A stretch of 64,000 bases of DNA, taken from assembly GCF_905475395.1 (NCBI RefSeq), contig NC_058337.1, forward strand, positions 118,972,368-119,036,367, read 5' to 3'. The notes below the pieces were generated by a model, which saw nothing but the letters and a program-made list of their open reading frames with translations, was not told where the DNA came from and ran no database searches. The stretch's first letter is position 1; every line of letters begins with the position of its first letter. Of the stretch, positions 35,881 through 47,673 are shown piece by piece. The translations under genes and the position numbers were made by a program. The stretch is from Chrysoperla carnea (taxonomy: Eukaryota > Arthropoda > Insecta > Neuroptera > Chrysopidae).

Positions 35881-36932
35881 TCGTTGAGATGAATATCATT
35901 TTTAACAGACTGTTGAATTGTCTTATGTACATGTTACATGTTTTTATTTCGCTGTCGATTACTGCCGACCACAAACGTTTTTTGATAAAGTGATTGAAAT
36001 GATAATTATTTGTTATAAAAGTATAAACAAATTGGCCACAAACTTTTTTTTGTAGGGCGAATATAAAAATCAGAATTCATTTGAAAAATGTGATATATGA
36101 GGCCGGTAAATATTAAACATTTCTCTCTGAGTGACTTTTCCACGTCTTCCACATGGAGGTACAAATATATTTTAGTCATAGGAAGCTTAGCGTTAGTTAT
36201 AGGAAGTGGTGTATAGTGAAAGATGGCCCGTTACAAAACCAGACGCTAGTTCTTGGAAGTTTTCGATACTTAAAATAGGAGGAGCAATCAACCACTATTA
36301 AATTTTTTTCGCTAAACCAAGTTCAACTGTAGCATTTTTGAATTCTTATTAAACACCAACCCATCGTTTAATCCAAGCAAATTGTCAATTATTTATTTAT
36401 TCGTGTATTCTATTTAAAGTGGTGTGAAAGTATATGGGTCCCGAAAATCCTTAATAATAATATCTACTTTGCTTGGACTATATCATTACATTGATGTAAT
36501 TTGCATATGATTAAAAACAGAAAAACAGTTAAATACATTTATTTAACAAGGATATAGTCATTGTTTTTTAATATAAATTAAAAACTATAGGTTTATAATA
36601 ATACAAAAAAAAAATTTAACAAGAAATTTAAATTATTCTTTTGTTTAAATCTCACGTCGTCTCCAACAGTCTACAGAATTAAATTGTGAACAAGCAAAAG
36701 ACGAATAAAACAATATCATCTTTTTGCTAATTATAAATATCATAACAAAAACAAAATTTCATAGGTAATAATTTAAAAAAATATTATGAATAAATTTAAT
36801 CTACCGTGTATTCGAAAACTTTCATTGCTTTGCCTTCGACTACGATGTCCATAAAAGTTCAAAATAATTTATTCATAATCAATATTTATAGCAGCACTTA
36901 GCCTAAACTTCACCAATAAGTCTTAGAATCTC
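35881..36932. other. AT-rich intron sequence, nothing recognised
   Basis: No supported feature. Confidence 0.4.
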
Positions 36933-36945
36933 TAGATGAATGGAC

Positions 36946-37137
36946 TTGAGCCAGCCTCTCTTTGATGACCTCTTCGACCTAAAGTCCGTCGACGCCAAAG
37001 CTCTCCTGCTGTTCTTAAACAGCTCCAAATGGTTCATGGAGTAGTGGCCGGGGCCAACTTTTTTTCGGTATCACGGACTCTATGGTCTCAGTGTGTCCCA
37101 CCCCAGGGCAGGCACTCTAACCTAACCTAGCCTAACC
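36946..37137 (+). mobile_element. 5'-truncated LINE 3' end with (CCTAA)n tail
   Basis: A 192-bp insertion flanked by the 13-bp repeat TAGATGAATGGAC (36933-36945 and 37138-37150). The first 99 bp (36946-37044) read in frame to a TAG. They end VDAKALLLFLNSSKWFME, like the extreme C-terminus of an RNase H-bearing LINE ORF2. The 3' UTR then has CTCTATGGTCTCAGTGTGTCC, a hairpin TGTCC-CACCCCA-GGGCA (37094-37110) and the tail CTAACCTAACCTAGCCTAACC. This 3' end is closely similar to that of SINE family 1, making it the probable source of the SINE's reverse transcriptase. Confidence 0.85.
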
Positions 37138-37150
37138 TAGATGAATGGAC

Positions 37151-38137
37151 AGTCATCTTTAACATTTATTTTGAGATAAAATGAATGTTTAATAGAATGT
37201 TGGTCGAAACATGCAGTTCGTGATTCTCCGTGTCACAAGGCGTACATTTCCAAGGCGTACATTTCCAAGGTATACATTTCTTGCTTTACGGCTTGGTATT
37301 TTTCAATTTTGAATTGATAGCATTCAACGTTGGTATAATTCTTTGATTTTTACTTTTTACAAAAGCTTTCAAAGCCAATGCATTTGATTACCAAATTAAC
37401 TTTTCCTAACATACGATCAATCATAATGGGGAGGAAATAAGCGCCTAGTCTTTTCTCCTGTACGTACTTTTAATAAGATAGCTTGATACGCCTAAAAATA
37501 GCAATAGTGCGAAGCCTGTAAGATAACAAAATTTATTAAGTATAGATATTGTTATATAAATATCATAAATAAGCAAATCCGACGGCAGACATATTCACAA
37601 TTTCAGAAAACATTATTACTTACTATGCAATTGCATACCGATAAAAATATTAAATATTCAGTGCCTACTAAAAGGCATCTTGATGCAATTTTATTAAAAA
37701 AATATTTAGTTAATAATTTTGAATAGCCTAAAAATATTTTCGAAATTATTCATAGTTTCACAGTTTCTCCTTGCCTTTCACTGAAGGTTGGAAACACTTA
37801 GACAAAGATGGATTCGATGATTCAAGAATTAATTTTTTTTTTCAAAGTTTATTAGGTTTGAAAATCTTTATGTACGAAATACAAAAATTGTTTCTACCAC
37901 ACTTTATGAAACTACTAGATTTAGAAAAAACTTGGAAAAGCGTATATTTCTTGAGTAATTTTTTTGAAGGTGTCTATTTTTTGGTATTATTAGTTGGGAA
38001 TAAGTCCAGCCTTGTCTTACAACATTTAATGCTAATTTTTAATCAAAAATAATTTTCGTAAAGCGACTAATGCGAATAAAATTGTTTTCCCATGAATTTT
38101 CATTTAAAATGCTAACCAAAGTTATTAGAAGACTACC
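37151..38137. other. AT-rich intron sequence, no gene seen
   Basis: The 93-codon open frame at 37771-38052 has no recognisable family features, and its length is not unusual at this AT content. CCAAGGCGTACATTT is tandemly doubled near 37237-37265. Confidence 0.4.
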
Positions 38138-38395
38138 TTGATACCCACCCGCTTTGTTGGGCTTAAAACTTAAGGCTACCACGTTATAGCCTTCACCTCC
38201 CTTGCTCTCACTTTGGCTACATTTTTCATCCCCTTAAGAGTATAATTTCGCAAAATCGGATGCCTATGTCATACAAAGAACACACGTTCCAAGTTTCAAC
38301 GATAAGTGGTTTAGGCTGTGCATTGATCCATCTGTCAGTCATTCAGAACAAAGCATTTTATATGTTTATAGATTAAGAAAAATTATTACGGGGAG
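38138..38395 (+). repeat. Dispersed repeat family D, copy 3
   Basis: Starts GATACCCACCCGCTTTGTTG, then AAGGCTACCACGTTATAGCC and TTGCTCTCACTTTGG, closely following the copy at 218-671. The usual TTCGCATTTATAA end is missing. Confidence 0.65.
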
Positions 38396-39180
38396 TAAAT
38401 TAATATTACTCGACCTAAACCACCTCAAACAAAAATTTTCATTTTCAATATATTTAAATTTATCCGTTAATTTATACGACAAAAGAAATTATATCTTGTA
38501 TAATGTATAGGCAATAAATAACGTCCATACGCAATACGTATATGCCAAATAGAATAATAATTAAGTAATTTTTAGCAGCGATTACGCATATACTTTAGGC
38601 TCACATATTCAAAATACTCAACAAATTAAACAACATAAAGATATAAATTAAGACTTGTACACAAAAAACGCATATAAGATAATATTTTATTCTTCTATTC
38701 GTGTTTTTTTGTTTTGCTGCTCTCTTTGCCCGTCTTTTTGTCTCTCTCTCTCTCTCAAAAACAGAAAAAAATCGAATGTGTGAGGTCCCCTGTGATGTTC
38801 CAAACGAATGTACAACACTCACACAAAATCAAATTTACTTTCATATAATAATAAGTTAATCATATAAATAATTTATATAGAGCGGCAATATTATATGTCG
38901 CGTGTACATAAAAAACATACACAACCACTCTACAAAAATAGCTATCTGAATTTTATTTAAGACGGTAATATTAATGGGAGTGTCTCAACACGATTACCAA
39001 CTAACAACACAATATGAACTTAACACTTAGACTGTGATCGTATACATCTATAAAAGCTACTGTTTCATTCACATTCTATATGTTATTATAGCTTATATAT
39101 ATCTTAGACTGTGACGATTAAGTTTAATATAAATTATATATAATATAATCACATTCTAATTTCATCGACAGGTATTACCA
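38396..39180. other. AT-rich intron sequence, no gene seen
   Basis: (TC)n near 38738-38756; otherwise nothing supported. Confidence 0.4.
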
Positions 39181-39183
39181 TTT

Positions 39184-39320
39184 TTTGTTGTTGTTGTTGT
39201 TGTTGTAAATGTTTAGATCAAAGAGACCGCATTAGGCCCGCGGCGACGGTTCACACTAATTGGAGGCCTTCAATGGTCAAAAGATGCCGACGGACTTCTT
39301 AATATATCTATATGTATAAA
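39184..39320 (-). mobile_element. Possible retroposon fragment with (CAA)n tail
   Basis: A GC-rich island (AGGCCCGCGGCGACGG near 39233-39248, GATGCCGACGGAC near 39284) in otherwise AT-rich DNA, adjoining a (GTT)n run at 39187-39207. Read on the minus strand this is a GC-rich body followed by a (CAA)n tail, the usual layout of a LINE or SINE 3' end. No flanking target duplication was found and no coding region was recognised. Confidence 0.35.
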
Positions 39321-40032
39321 TATATAATGCTATAGTCATCAAGCAGGCCCCGATAGTTTTAACATGGTTTTAACACTATAGTTTTTATAAAAACATACAT
39401 AAAGCTAGTACGTCTTACCTCACTTCCCCACTTTACCCTAGTACCTACTATGCTGTCTTTATCGTATATATAATTTTTTCGCTAAGCAGGTGAATTTGTT
39501 TAAAAAAAAAATTGATTATAGAAATGTTTTTTTAATTTCTAAATTATATACATTTTTAAAAAAAATTATTTTTTATAATGAAAATTATGACAGAATTAAT
39601 TTTTTTGGATTTTTTAATGGACTTTCAAATTTTGTCTAGGGGTGGTTTATTTTGTATTATAAATATTGATAAGGGGTTTCTTCTGCTATCATCTGTACAT
39701 AACAATTTGTCAAATTTAGAGTGTTTAAACCGTTGATTTTTAGGGTATTATTATTAGAGGAATATTTGATTAATGGTGTGTTTTGGAAGATAAACGTTTT
39801 TTAAATGTTTTTTGAACTAATTTTATATTCAAATATTTTGATTTGGAAGGGGTCCTTTAATTTTGAAAAAGGCCGCTGTTGTAAAATCGGAATATTTAAT
39901 GCGATAAAATTGAAGAATTTACCATAGTAAATATAGAAAATAATTTTTATATTTTTATGGTAGAGGTATCGATAAAACTAGATGTTCAAACAAAAATTAG
40001 CAGAAAACTGATGAGTAGGCATGAATTAATAG
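39321..40032. other. AT-rich intron sequence, no gene seen
   Basis: No supported feature. Confidence 0.4.
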
Positions 40033-40040
40033 GAATAGAT

Positions 40041-40865
40041 CAGGGGTTCTTAAACTATGGGTCGCGACCCCATTTGGGGTCGCGTAGCAAAATTCTGGGG
40101 TCGCGAGAGGTAAAAATAAAATTAAACAGAAAATGTTTTTAACTTGTAAAATTATTGTTATAAAGATAAAATAACAATTATCGTAGATAAATATATCATA
40201 AAATCTTCTAGTTCGGAAAGATTGTTTGTACCTGCATTTCTATTAAGAGTATTATAATAACTTGAATAACATTTACTATGAATTATGAAATGTTATTGGA
40301 ATTAATAAAAAAAATAAATTTATTTTTGTCAATCTCTAAAAGCCGAAATAATCTCGAGAAATAATTGTCAACAAAATTTCTAGGTATTATTGCTGAAGAA
40401 ACAGCTTTAACACATATTAAATCCCAATATCGTTCAGCGATAAAAAATGTTGAAGAGGTCTTACGTCCAGCAGTTTCAAACATTCCACCAAGATTTGATT
40501 TGTTTTGCAATAAAAAACAGGCACATCCATCTCATTAAATTGTTAACTTAAACTTTAATTTAATTCTTACCACGCAACTACTTCTAATATATTCGAAAGA
40601 ATTAAGACGGTCAGAATCCACTTTTATTTTTGAAACTATAATAAATACAATTTTATAATTTTTTGTGCAATTTTTAATTTATGATTTTTGTATGTTTCAA
40701 AACGAATTCTAAACTTATATATTTTCATATGTATATGTATATTGTTACCTAATAAACAAAGCATCAAAAAATATTAATTTATTTTTCTTTTATATTTGTA
40801 TGGGATCGTCAAGAAACTCGCAATCATAAATGGGGTCGTGAATTACAAAAGTTTAAGAAGCCCTG
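40041..40865 (+). mobile_element. hAT element, internally deleted, 8-bp target duplication
   Basis: Ends CAGGGGTTCTTAAACT (left) and AGTTTAAGAAGCCCTG... (right, 40850-40865, complement CAGGGCTTCTTAAACT) are inverted repeats. They are flanked by the direct repeat GAATAGAT (40033-40040 and 40866-40873). Subterminal regions carry GGGTCGCGACCCC and GGGGTCG words typical of binding sites near hAT ends. At 825 bp it is much shorter than an autonomous hAT (usually 2.5-5 kb) and keeps only the last part of a transposase gene. Confidence 0.93.
40371..40538 (+). pseudogene. hAT transposase C-terminal remnant
   Basis: The frame reads ...EETALTHIKSQYRSAIKNVE, then EVLRPAVSNIPPRFDLFCN, then KKQAHPSH and a TAA at 40536. 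This closely resembles the extreme C-terminus (ixskYRsrlnve..LRvAlSnIxPrfxxLcxxkQxhpSH) of Buster/ZBED5-like hAT transposases, downstream of the dimerisation region. An in-frame stop lies just upstream of 40371, and the BED zinc finger and DDE-type catalytic core are absent, so the protein is not functional. The opposite-strand open frame here (40283-40510) is a shadow. Confidence 0.8.
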
Positions 40866-40873
40866 GAATAGAT

Positions 40874-42719
40874 CATGAAAGAGTAGGTTGGAAAACTTTG
40901 AGTCTATATTAATATAACAAAAATTTTTAGCCTTCGGCAGGGTAGTTCGCTGCGCTTGCACATAGCTCTAATAAATACCTAATAACAGTATCTGAATAAT
41001 AATACCTCAGTATGACTCAAATAGGTGTTCACAATTCTACATAAATATGGTGGGAGCCCAAATAAATACATTTGAATAGTAAGATGTAATGTAATATGTT
41101 ATTTATTTGCGTTTCCACCATTTATTTCATGTGCTTTAATTTGTTGGTGCAGAACCCTCAAAAACATTTTGTAGTAGACTAAATTATGAATCTAAATCAT
41201 AAGTAAATCATCCATTTGAACACACACACACACAATTTCATCAAAATCGGTACATCCGAGTTCAATTACAAATGCTGATGACGGGAGTTGCATGATTTTT
41301 GTTCACCCAACTTCAAAAAACTGTGATAGAAATGTAGTAAACTAATGTAAAATTATATAGAGAAAATGATCTGCAAAGTTATAGAATATTTTACGCGCGA
41401 AATATTTGACGCATGTGCAAAGAAAGCGTGAGCAAATCTCTCATCACGCTACTATTAATATTACCGAAAGATTGACGCGGATGCTTACTAGTGCTTACTT
41501 TTCAGTTTATTAAAATTAATTCTTTATTCAAGGGATATGTTTCAACGATAGAAAGGATGACAAAAATAATGATTGCTATAAATTTGAATCTATTATTCTG
41601 AACATTTGTGTACAACATTCAAATAAATCTTTCAAATAAAAATAAACCAAAGGTGTAGTATTCGTTTCTTTTCAATATACACAGTTAACATTTGATTAAA
41701 ATAAATGTCCTAAAATATATAACAATTAGGTTAGAATCACATTTCATGTCACACTGTAAAAGTCAAACAGTAGTAGTACCAACATATATTTTTGTATATA
41801 AATAAAAACACTATAATACTGTGATTATTTGATTTCGATTATATAAAGTTTAGTGGATTAAATATATAAGACCTTAGGGACCAAAAGAAATCTTATCCAT
41901 GTATATTTATTAGTTTGATGTAATAAATTACATTCATTCACACTATAACAACCGGCATGAGAAAAGGTCATATATGTAAGTCTAAAAAGAAATTCTATTT
42001 AGAGTGAAAGAGATTATGAGTCGACAGTCAGTGTGTTGTTGGTAGCACCAATATGTCATGATTAGTGATATCAGTTGGTAATACTGCGCTTCAATCTGTC
42101 AAATAAGTTAGGTTACGTGCTTTTTTTAATTTGAATTAGTTTAAATGTCAGATTTTTTTTATATTAAGGAATAAAAGTGGCATTGTGACAGATTGTTAAC
42201 TTAATAATGTTGATTCTGTTTAAAAAAAGAAAGATTCTTTTTAAAAATAGAGAAGAAATTTTCTGATAAAAAGATATTAACAATTTTAGATATTGAATTT
42301 TGAGATTGTCGAACCATAAATCGGTGGATCGCGGATTTAACTTAAAGTACTATTGTTCGAAAATTACTACTAATAACAGCACAGTTTTTATTAAGTTTTA
42401 CCTAGTTTTCAGATAAAATTATGTGACGAAACAATCTAATCGTTACTTAGTTCAAAATAAATTTGTAAAATATAAATAGAGATTTTAAATGTTATTAATA
42501 TAAAAATATAAACAAAAATTCCATTCAAATGAGATACTTCAGCGACGGATACAAAATTGTAAGTTGATACGGTGTATAAGATTTTGTTTTAAGAGTTTTT
42601 TTTTTTTTTGTAGTAATTTTGCATTTAGGTCACTCTTTCACGCTATGATAAAACACATCATTGATATATGTATTTTTTATTAATTGATTAATATAGGAAT
42701 AGGCTAATTATCTCATAAA
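40874..42719. other. AT-rich intron sequence, no gene seen
   Basis: No gene is supported. A phrase TTCGGCAGGGTAGTTCGCTGCG near 40934 is GC-richer but isolated. Confidence 0.4.
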
Positions 42720-42721
42720 TT

Positions 42722-42821
42722 AGGCGTCAGATCCAAATTTGGTATGGAACATTTTCTTCTTGCTTTTCTCAGCTTATTCAAGAAGCGAAATTTCTGCAGT
42801 CAATTATAAAACACCCTGTAT
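42722..42821. mobile_element. Solo right end of a mariner-like foldback family
   Basis: Carries GTCAGATCCAAATTTGG, CAGCTTATTCAAGAAGC, TTTCTGCAGTCAATTATAA and ends AACACCCTGTA. It is the same series as the right ends of the elements at 42940-43550 and 49346-50206. The left half is not visible. Confidence 0.7.
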
Positions 42822-42939
42822 AAATGGTCACTCTATATTAAAAAAAAATTTTTTTTACACCGTCTGAATTGAGTTCACAGTGCTATAAAATATTTCATCG
42901 CCTAATCACAAAAACTAAAAATATAAAATAAATTATATA

Positions 42940-43550
42940 CAGGGCGTTCTGTTATTAACTGCAGATCGTCGTTTATTTTTAAGAAAAAAACAAAATAATA
43001 CTAGCCTTTTTTTAAAACTAGTTGACCAATATAGTGACAGTTAGATGTAGGAGGTATCAAATTATATTTAAACATAGGAACGGGGGGACTAAATTGTGTA
43101 ATACATAACACATAACGTCTTAGGATGTTGTGTTTTGCTATGCCAATATGAGTTATGTATTGCACAATTTAGTCCCCCCGTTCCTATGTTTAAATATAAT
43201 TTGATACCTCCTACATCTAACTGTCACTATATTGGTCAACTAGTTTTAAAAAAAGGCTAGTATTATTTTGTTTTTTTCTTAAAAATAAAGACAACAAAAT
43301 ATTATTTTTTGTATTCGCTAACCAATTAAAACAATTATTGTTTTATGATAGTCATCTCTATATTATAAAGTGACACCTACTAATTTTATTGAATTTGATA
43401 GGTTTGTGGATTCATAAATCTTTCTATTTTGTCAATAGCCACAACTTCCGCATCAGGGCTCAGATCGAAATTTGGTAAAGAGCTTTTTTGTTCGTCTTTA
43501 TGAGCTTATTCTGTAGGCTGACGATCTGCAGTTAATAATAGAACACCCTG
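42940..43550. mobile_element. Foldback MITE with 138-bp near-identical internal arms
   Basis: Outer ends CAGGGCGTTCTGTTATTAAC and the complement of GTTAATAATAGAACACCCTG are inverted repeats of about 32 bp, flanked by TA on each side, as in Tc1/mariner-type insertions. Inside, 42972-43109 and 43152-43289 are inverted copies of 138 bp with a single difference that I can see (GTGTAATAC versus GTGCAATAC). The loop is 42 bp. The right flank has about 225 bp without a left counterpart, so the element is asymmetric. No coding capacity. Confidence 0.88.
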
Positions 43551-43551
43551 T

Positions 43552-44039
43552 ATATTTAAAAACAAAAAATTTTTAATTTAAATAATAATCGCGGTTCCCT
43601 CCTAATAAAATCCAAACTACGGTATTTTTTTTTTGGATGTAGGTAATAATAATAATAATTTTTTTGTAATTTATATTGCGGTGTTAAAATAAAATTAAAA
43701 TCAATTATATAATTCATATTATAAAAATTGTGGTAATTTATCAATCAATACATTCAGTCAGTTAGTTAATCCAGTCTGTCTGTCCGTCCGTCTATATATA
43801 TTACCAAGAAGAGAATCATTACCCATTATACTAGCAAGTAACGTATATACATAAATATATCGGCCTTACCTTCTTACAGTAATAGAGCCGCGCACATTGA
43901 AAAATATTAAAAACAAGAAGTCAAAACTCAAATTTTATCTTCAAAAAGTGTACAAGCCGTGGTAGATGTTAATCTTACAGGTCTGATCAACAATTGGGTG
44001 ATTAATTTATCTGATATTCACTGACATTCAACACTTTCT
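43552..44039. other. AT-rich intron sequence, no gene seen
   Basis: A short (GTCC)-type run near 43775-43790; otherwise nothing supported. Confidence 0.4.
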
Positions 44040-44075
44040 TTACAGGGTATTTCAACAATTAACTCAGTCAAATGA
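44040..44075 (+). repeat. Repeat family A terminal fragment
   Basis: GGTATTTCAACAATTAACTC and the following AGTCAA match the right end of family A at 24836-24860 and 62391-62415. Confidence 0.5.
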
Positions 44076-44133
44076 TTATAATAAATGAAAAAAATACACA
44101 GGAATTTTAATTAAAGAGAATTGAAAAAATACA

Positions 44134-44215
44134 CTTGTTCTAGGACTCGAACCCGGACCTCTTTGGCTCATGGCAAGCGTCTTATTCAGTTCGGCAATAC
44201 GATCTCTCAACCGAT
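44134..44215 (-). pseudogene. tRNA-like sequence (tRNA pseudogene or SINE head)
   Basis: On the minus strand there is a good B box (GGTTCGAGTCC, complement of about 44144-44154) and an A-box-like TTGCCGAACTGA, spaced as in a tRNA. The candidate anticodon stem pairs only partly, and the base before the anticodon is not the invariant T, so I do not call a working tRNA. It may be the head of a third SINE family. Confidence 0.55.
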
Positions 44216-45482
44216 CGAATTTTAATTTTTATTCGTTCGTCAACATGAACTTATTTATTTATTATTTAAGTTTTGTTCACTAGCTTGTATACAATTTTAA
44301 ACCTCAAAGCCTTTCGGTTATATAATTTTTACTGTATGCCCTTTTTGCACCCTGATTTAGCTGAATCTAAACATCAGAAGGATCAATGCATCGTAAAGCT
44401 TCCACAATTTTTAAAAAGGCGCAAATTTATTAGAAAGTAATCATATATCAAAATTCGACAACAAATAGGTTAAAAAAAGTAGGTTAATTGACTTAAGTGC
44501 CTTACGTACATTTTCTTAACCTCTCAGTATGGAGAAGCTATTTTAATGGGCCCGAAAATCAAAATTAATCTTTTTAATACATGCAATATGAAAACTTGGA
44601 TCGCTGACAAACTTGTAGAAAATAAATTTTATTCTGTCACCAAATTTATCACCTGATTAGTTTTTCAAAAAGTTACAAATGTATGTACAATTATTGATCA
44701 ATTTAGTGAGAAGTCAAGCCAAGTATAAAATTGAATAAATAAAGTCGACTGTCGATATGAAAACAATAATTTTGTATCAGGAAATTAAAAAGAATAAAAT
44801 AAATTGATCACGTAAATATCGATATTTTTTTCCAATTTTTTTTTTTTAATATTCTTGTGGTGGCTACCAAAACGCATTGGTTTGAATATAAAATGGTAAT
44901 CATATTAAAAATAATTTGCTTTCAGTAGCTAAAACACGTCGATAAAATGGTATTTCTTTAATAGATTTCAATTGAATATAATATTTCCCCTCGCATATAG
45001 TTCGTTCTCCCGTAAGGTACATTCAATCAATTTTATTATACTAGATTAGTACTCATGTGTGATTATATTGTGTTGATCATCTATCATCAATCGATCCGAT
45101 CGAATAGATTATTATTGATGATCTTGTGAAAATGGTGAGAATTGAATTTAGTTTTGAAAGTATATAAAATTATATAATTTAATGTAATTGAGTATATCCG
45201 TTCAATAAAACATTAATTGATTATTTATTGATAATTATATTTAATCATTTTTAACTAGATGAAAAAAAAATTTATTGAATCAGATTGAAACAAATTTTTT
45301 CCATGTTTTAATACATTTAGGACATCTACACGACGTTTCGTAATGCAATTGTTACTTGTTCAGACATATTGAATCAAGGAATCATGCAAAGAATAATTAA
45401 AAAAAAAAGACATGATTGAATTGATTGACATTGATTTTAAAAATTATAATTTCTAAAATGCTTTATTATTATAATAAAAATT
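44216..45482. other. AT-rich intron sequence; imperfect palindrome
   Basis: At about 45073-45126 GATCATCTATCATCAAT and ATTATTATTGATGATC face each other around CGATCCGATCG, followed by ATG|GTGAGAA, a splice-donor-like word. No coding exon can be supported. Confidence 0.35.
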
Positions 45483-45497
45483 AAAAAAAAAAATAAG

Positions 45498-45569
45498 TGC
45501 GATGGCCGGGAATCGAACCCGGATCAACTGCTTGGAAGGCAACTATGCTGACCATTACACCACCATCGC
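45498..45569 (-). tRNA. tRNA-Gly (anticodon UCC)
   Basis: A minus-strand 72-nt cloverleaf with the same acceptor GCGATGG/CCATCGC, anticodon TCC and T arm as at 35809, with no difference seen. An A-run (45483-45493) serves as Pol III terminator on the transcript. Flanks differ from those of the copy at 35809, so this is not a recent large duplication. Confidence 0.92.
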
Positions 45570-46855
45570 GGCTTGATTACCACTACACTTTTAGCGAAGT
45601 ATTGATTTTTGATCAATATATTGTGAAAAAATTATTGTTTTGAATCGATTTCTGTTCAGTATACTCATTTTTCTTTTTTTAAAGACATGTTTTAATTAGA
45701 CGGACGTTTGTTATAAAAATATTAATAAATTTTATTTTAAGCATAGTGGCATTGCAGGTATCACTTGAACGTTTCCAAAAAAATGAATGAAAATATTTAG
45801 CCGAAAATTAAGAGTAAAATTCTTGGACATTCACCATAGATTTTAAAATTAAAAGATTTAAAGAATATAAAATTTTCTCTAAACATTTAGAGGAGACAAA
45901 TGTCATAGGCGTTAAACCTAAAATTGGTACAAATATATAAGGTTTCTGGAAAAATATTTCAAACAAAAGTTGTTTCTTTCCGCAAAAGTTACATTATCAT
46001 TAATGATTTATAGTAACTTTTTGAATTTATAACGTGAAGTCAAAATTTCAGCTGAACCCATTTCAAACAGCTAGGAAAAGTGAGATAAAAATGCGGCTAA
46101 ATAAATACCAGGTAGACAGAGGTATTTAAATTGACAAATTACAAATTTCCTGCTTATAAAAAACAAGCCTTAAAGCTATTTATGAAAAGTGAAAACTTTT
46201 CATTAAATAAAACATAAATTCAATTAATTTAAATTGACTTTTTATAGAATAATAATACAAATTATAAGTGACTGACTATAAGTTCATAGACAGTTTGAAA
46301 ACAGTCAGCAGACTGACAATTAGTTATTTATCAATTTAAATATCCTATAACTGACAGCTAATTGTTTGCATTTGTGAATGACATCTATGATTAGCAATTG
46401 AATTATATATATTTATATGAGCTAAGCTATATATAAGCAATTATTCTTTTATAAAATTAGAAAAAGTAAATTAGAAAATACGATATGCTAACTAACTAGT
46501 AATAATTACAAAACAACAGCAGATGATTAATTAAAGAATTAAAAAGGTAAAAAACAGAAATAAATATATATAACATATACATATATACCTACTTTGTTCT
46601 TTTTATATCGGTGTAATAAACTTAGTGTTACTTTATAGAAGATTTTTAAATAGTGATATACGACTGTCCTTTTCTTCTTACATTTGGTGCAAAGAGTGTG
46701 CACACTAGGGTACAAAATGAACACATTTATTAAAAGTGCTATAAGCTATAATAATGGACAAAGACTATCTACCAAATACCGGATGTCTACGTAAAATCGT
46801 TCTAAAAGCTAATTCAACTTGGATTTTATATCAGAATAATAATGACAGACATATG
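45570..46855. other. AT-rich intron sequence, no gene seen
   Basis: No supported feature. Confidence 0.4.
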
Positions 46856-46990
46856 TTTATAACAGAGACCACCCACATCATTATTTTATAATATTTATAT
46901 ATTTTAACTACACCCGAGTACAAACAGTTAAATTTTTATGATCTGATTGGAGTAGTTCTTATCCAAGCGACGAAGCCATATTACTGTATC
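46856..46990 (-). mobile_element. SINE family 2, diverged partial copy
   Basis: Shares TATAACAGAGACCACCCACA, TCATTATTT and GTTCTTATCCAAGCGACGA with the element at 1893-2155, in the same order and orientation. The B-box end is lost or diverged, and no target duplication was found. Confidence 0.65.
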
Positions 46991-47019
46991 AATCCTAGTG
47001 AAGTTTATAATATAAAAAA

Positions 47020-47560
47020 ACAAGAAGACGTGGCGTGTTAACCCGATAGGAACTATATTCCTTTTGTAACCTTTTGTAACTTGGTAAATTTCAAAATGTA
47101 GCACTCATATTTTTTATTTACAAGATATTTTTCTGAAAATTTAAAGTATAAATTTTAGAAGTCCAATCCTTGTTTGATTCTTTAAAGAATTTAATTTTAT
47201 AGCTGCTTTTAGCTTTTACAGTATGAACTAATTGTAATATTAATTTCAAAACGACATACTTCTGATTTAGTAATCAACCCAGTATGTTCGTACATTACGT
47301 TTGGTTTGATCAGGATATTTATTATGACATTAAATTGAAATTTCCTTATACTTACTTTAAATTATCTCTCTAGATAGCTTTCACAACTCAATTTTTTTAA
47401 TTATAAAACATAGAATTTTGACAAAACGTACTAATTGACAAATTTTATAAATATTTTTGCATTTTCTCGAAATTCATGGCAAGTTGTATCTATTGAAAAA
47501 GTTTTAGTTTCCTAGGTAACCTAGATAAAAATGATCGGCTTTTGGTGTCGTTTTTTTTTT
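47020..47560 (+). repeat. Dispersed repeat family C, copy 2
   Basis: Matches 20295-20840 along its length (see that entry) in the same orientation. Confidence 0.75.
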
Positions 47561-47673
47561 TGCGCTATTTAATTGTGTGCTCTATTTATTTGTTAAACTC
47601 CCAACCAGCCAATAAAATAGAACGATAACGTATAATAAGAAACATAGTCCCACCAGTTCCAACTAAAAATAAA

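Noticed and set aside
37771..38052. Open frame of 93 codons (+)
   Set aside because: No domain, signal or family pattern. A few frames of this length are expected by chance here.
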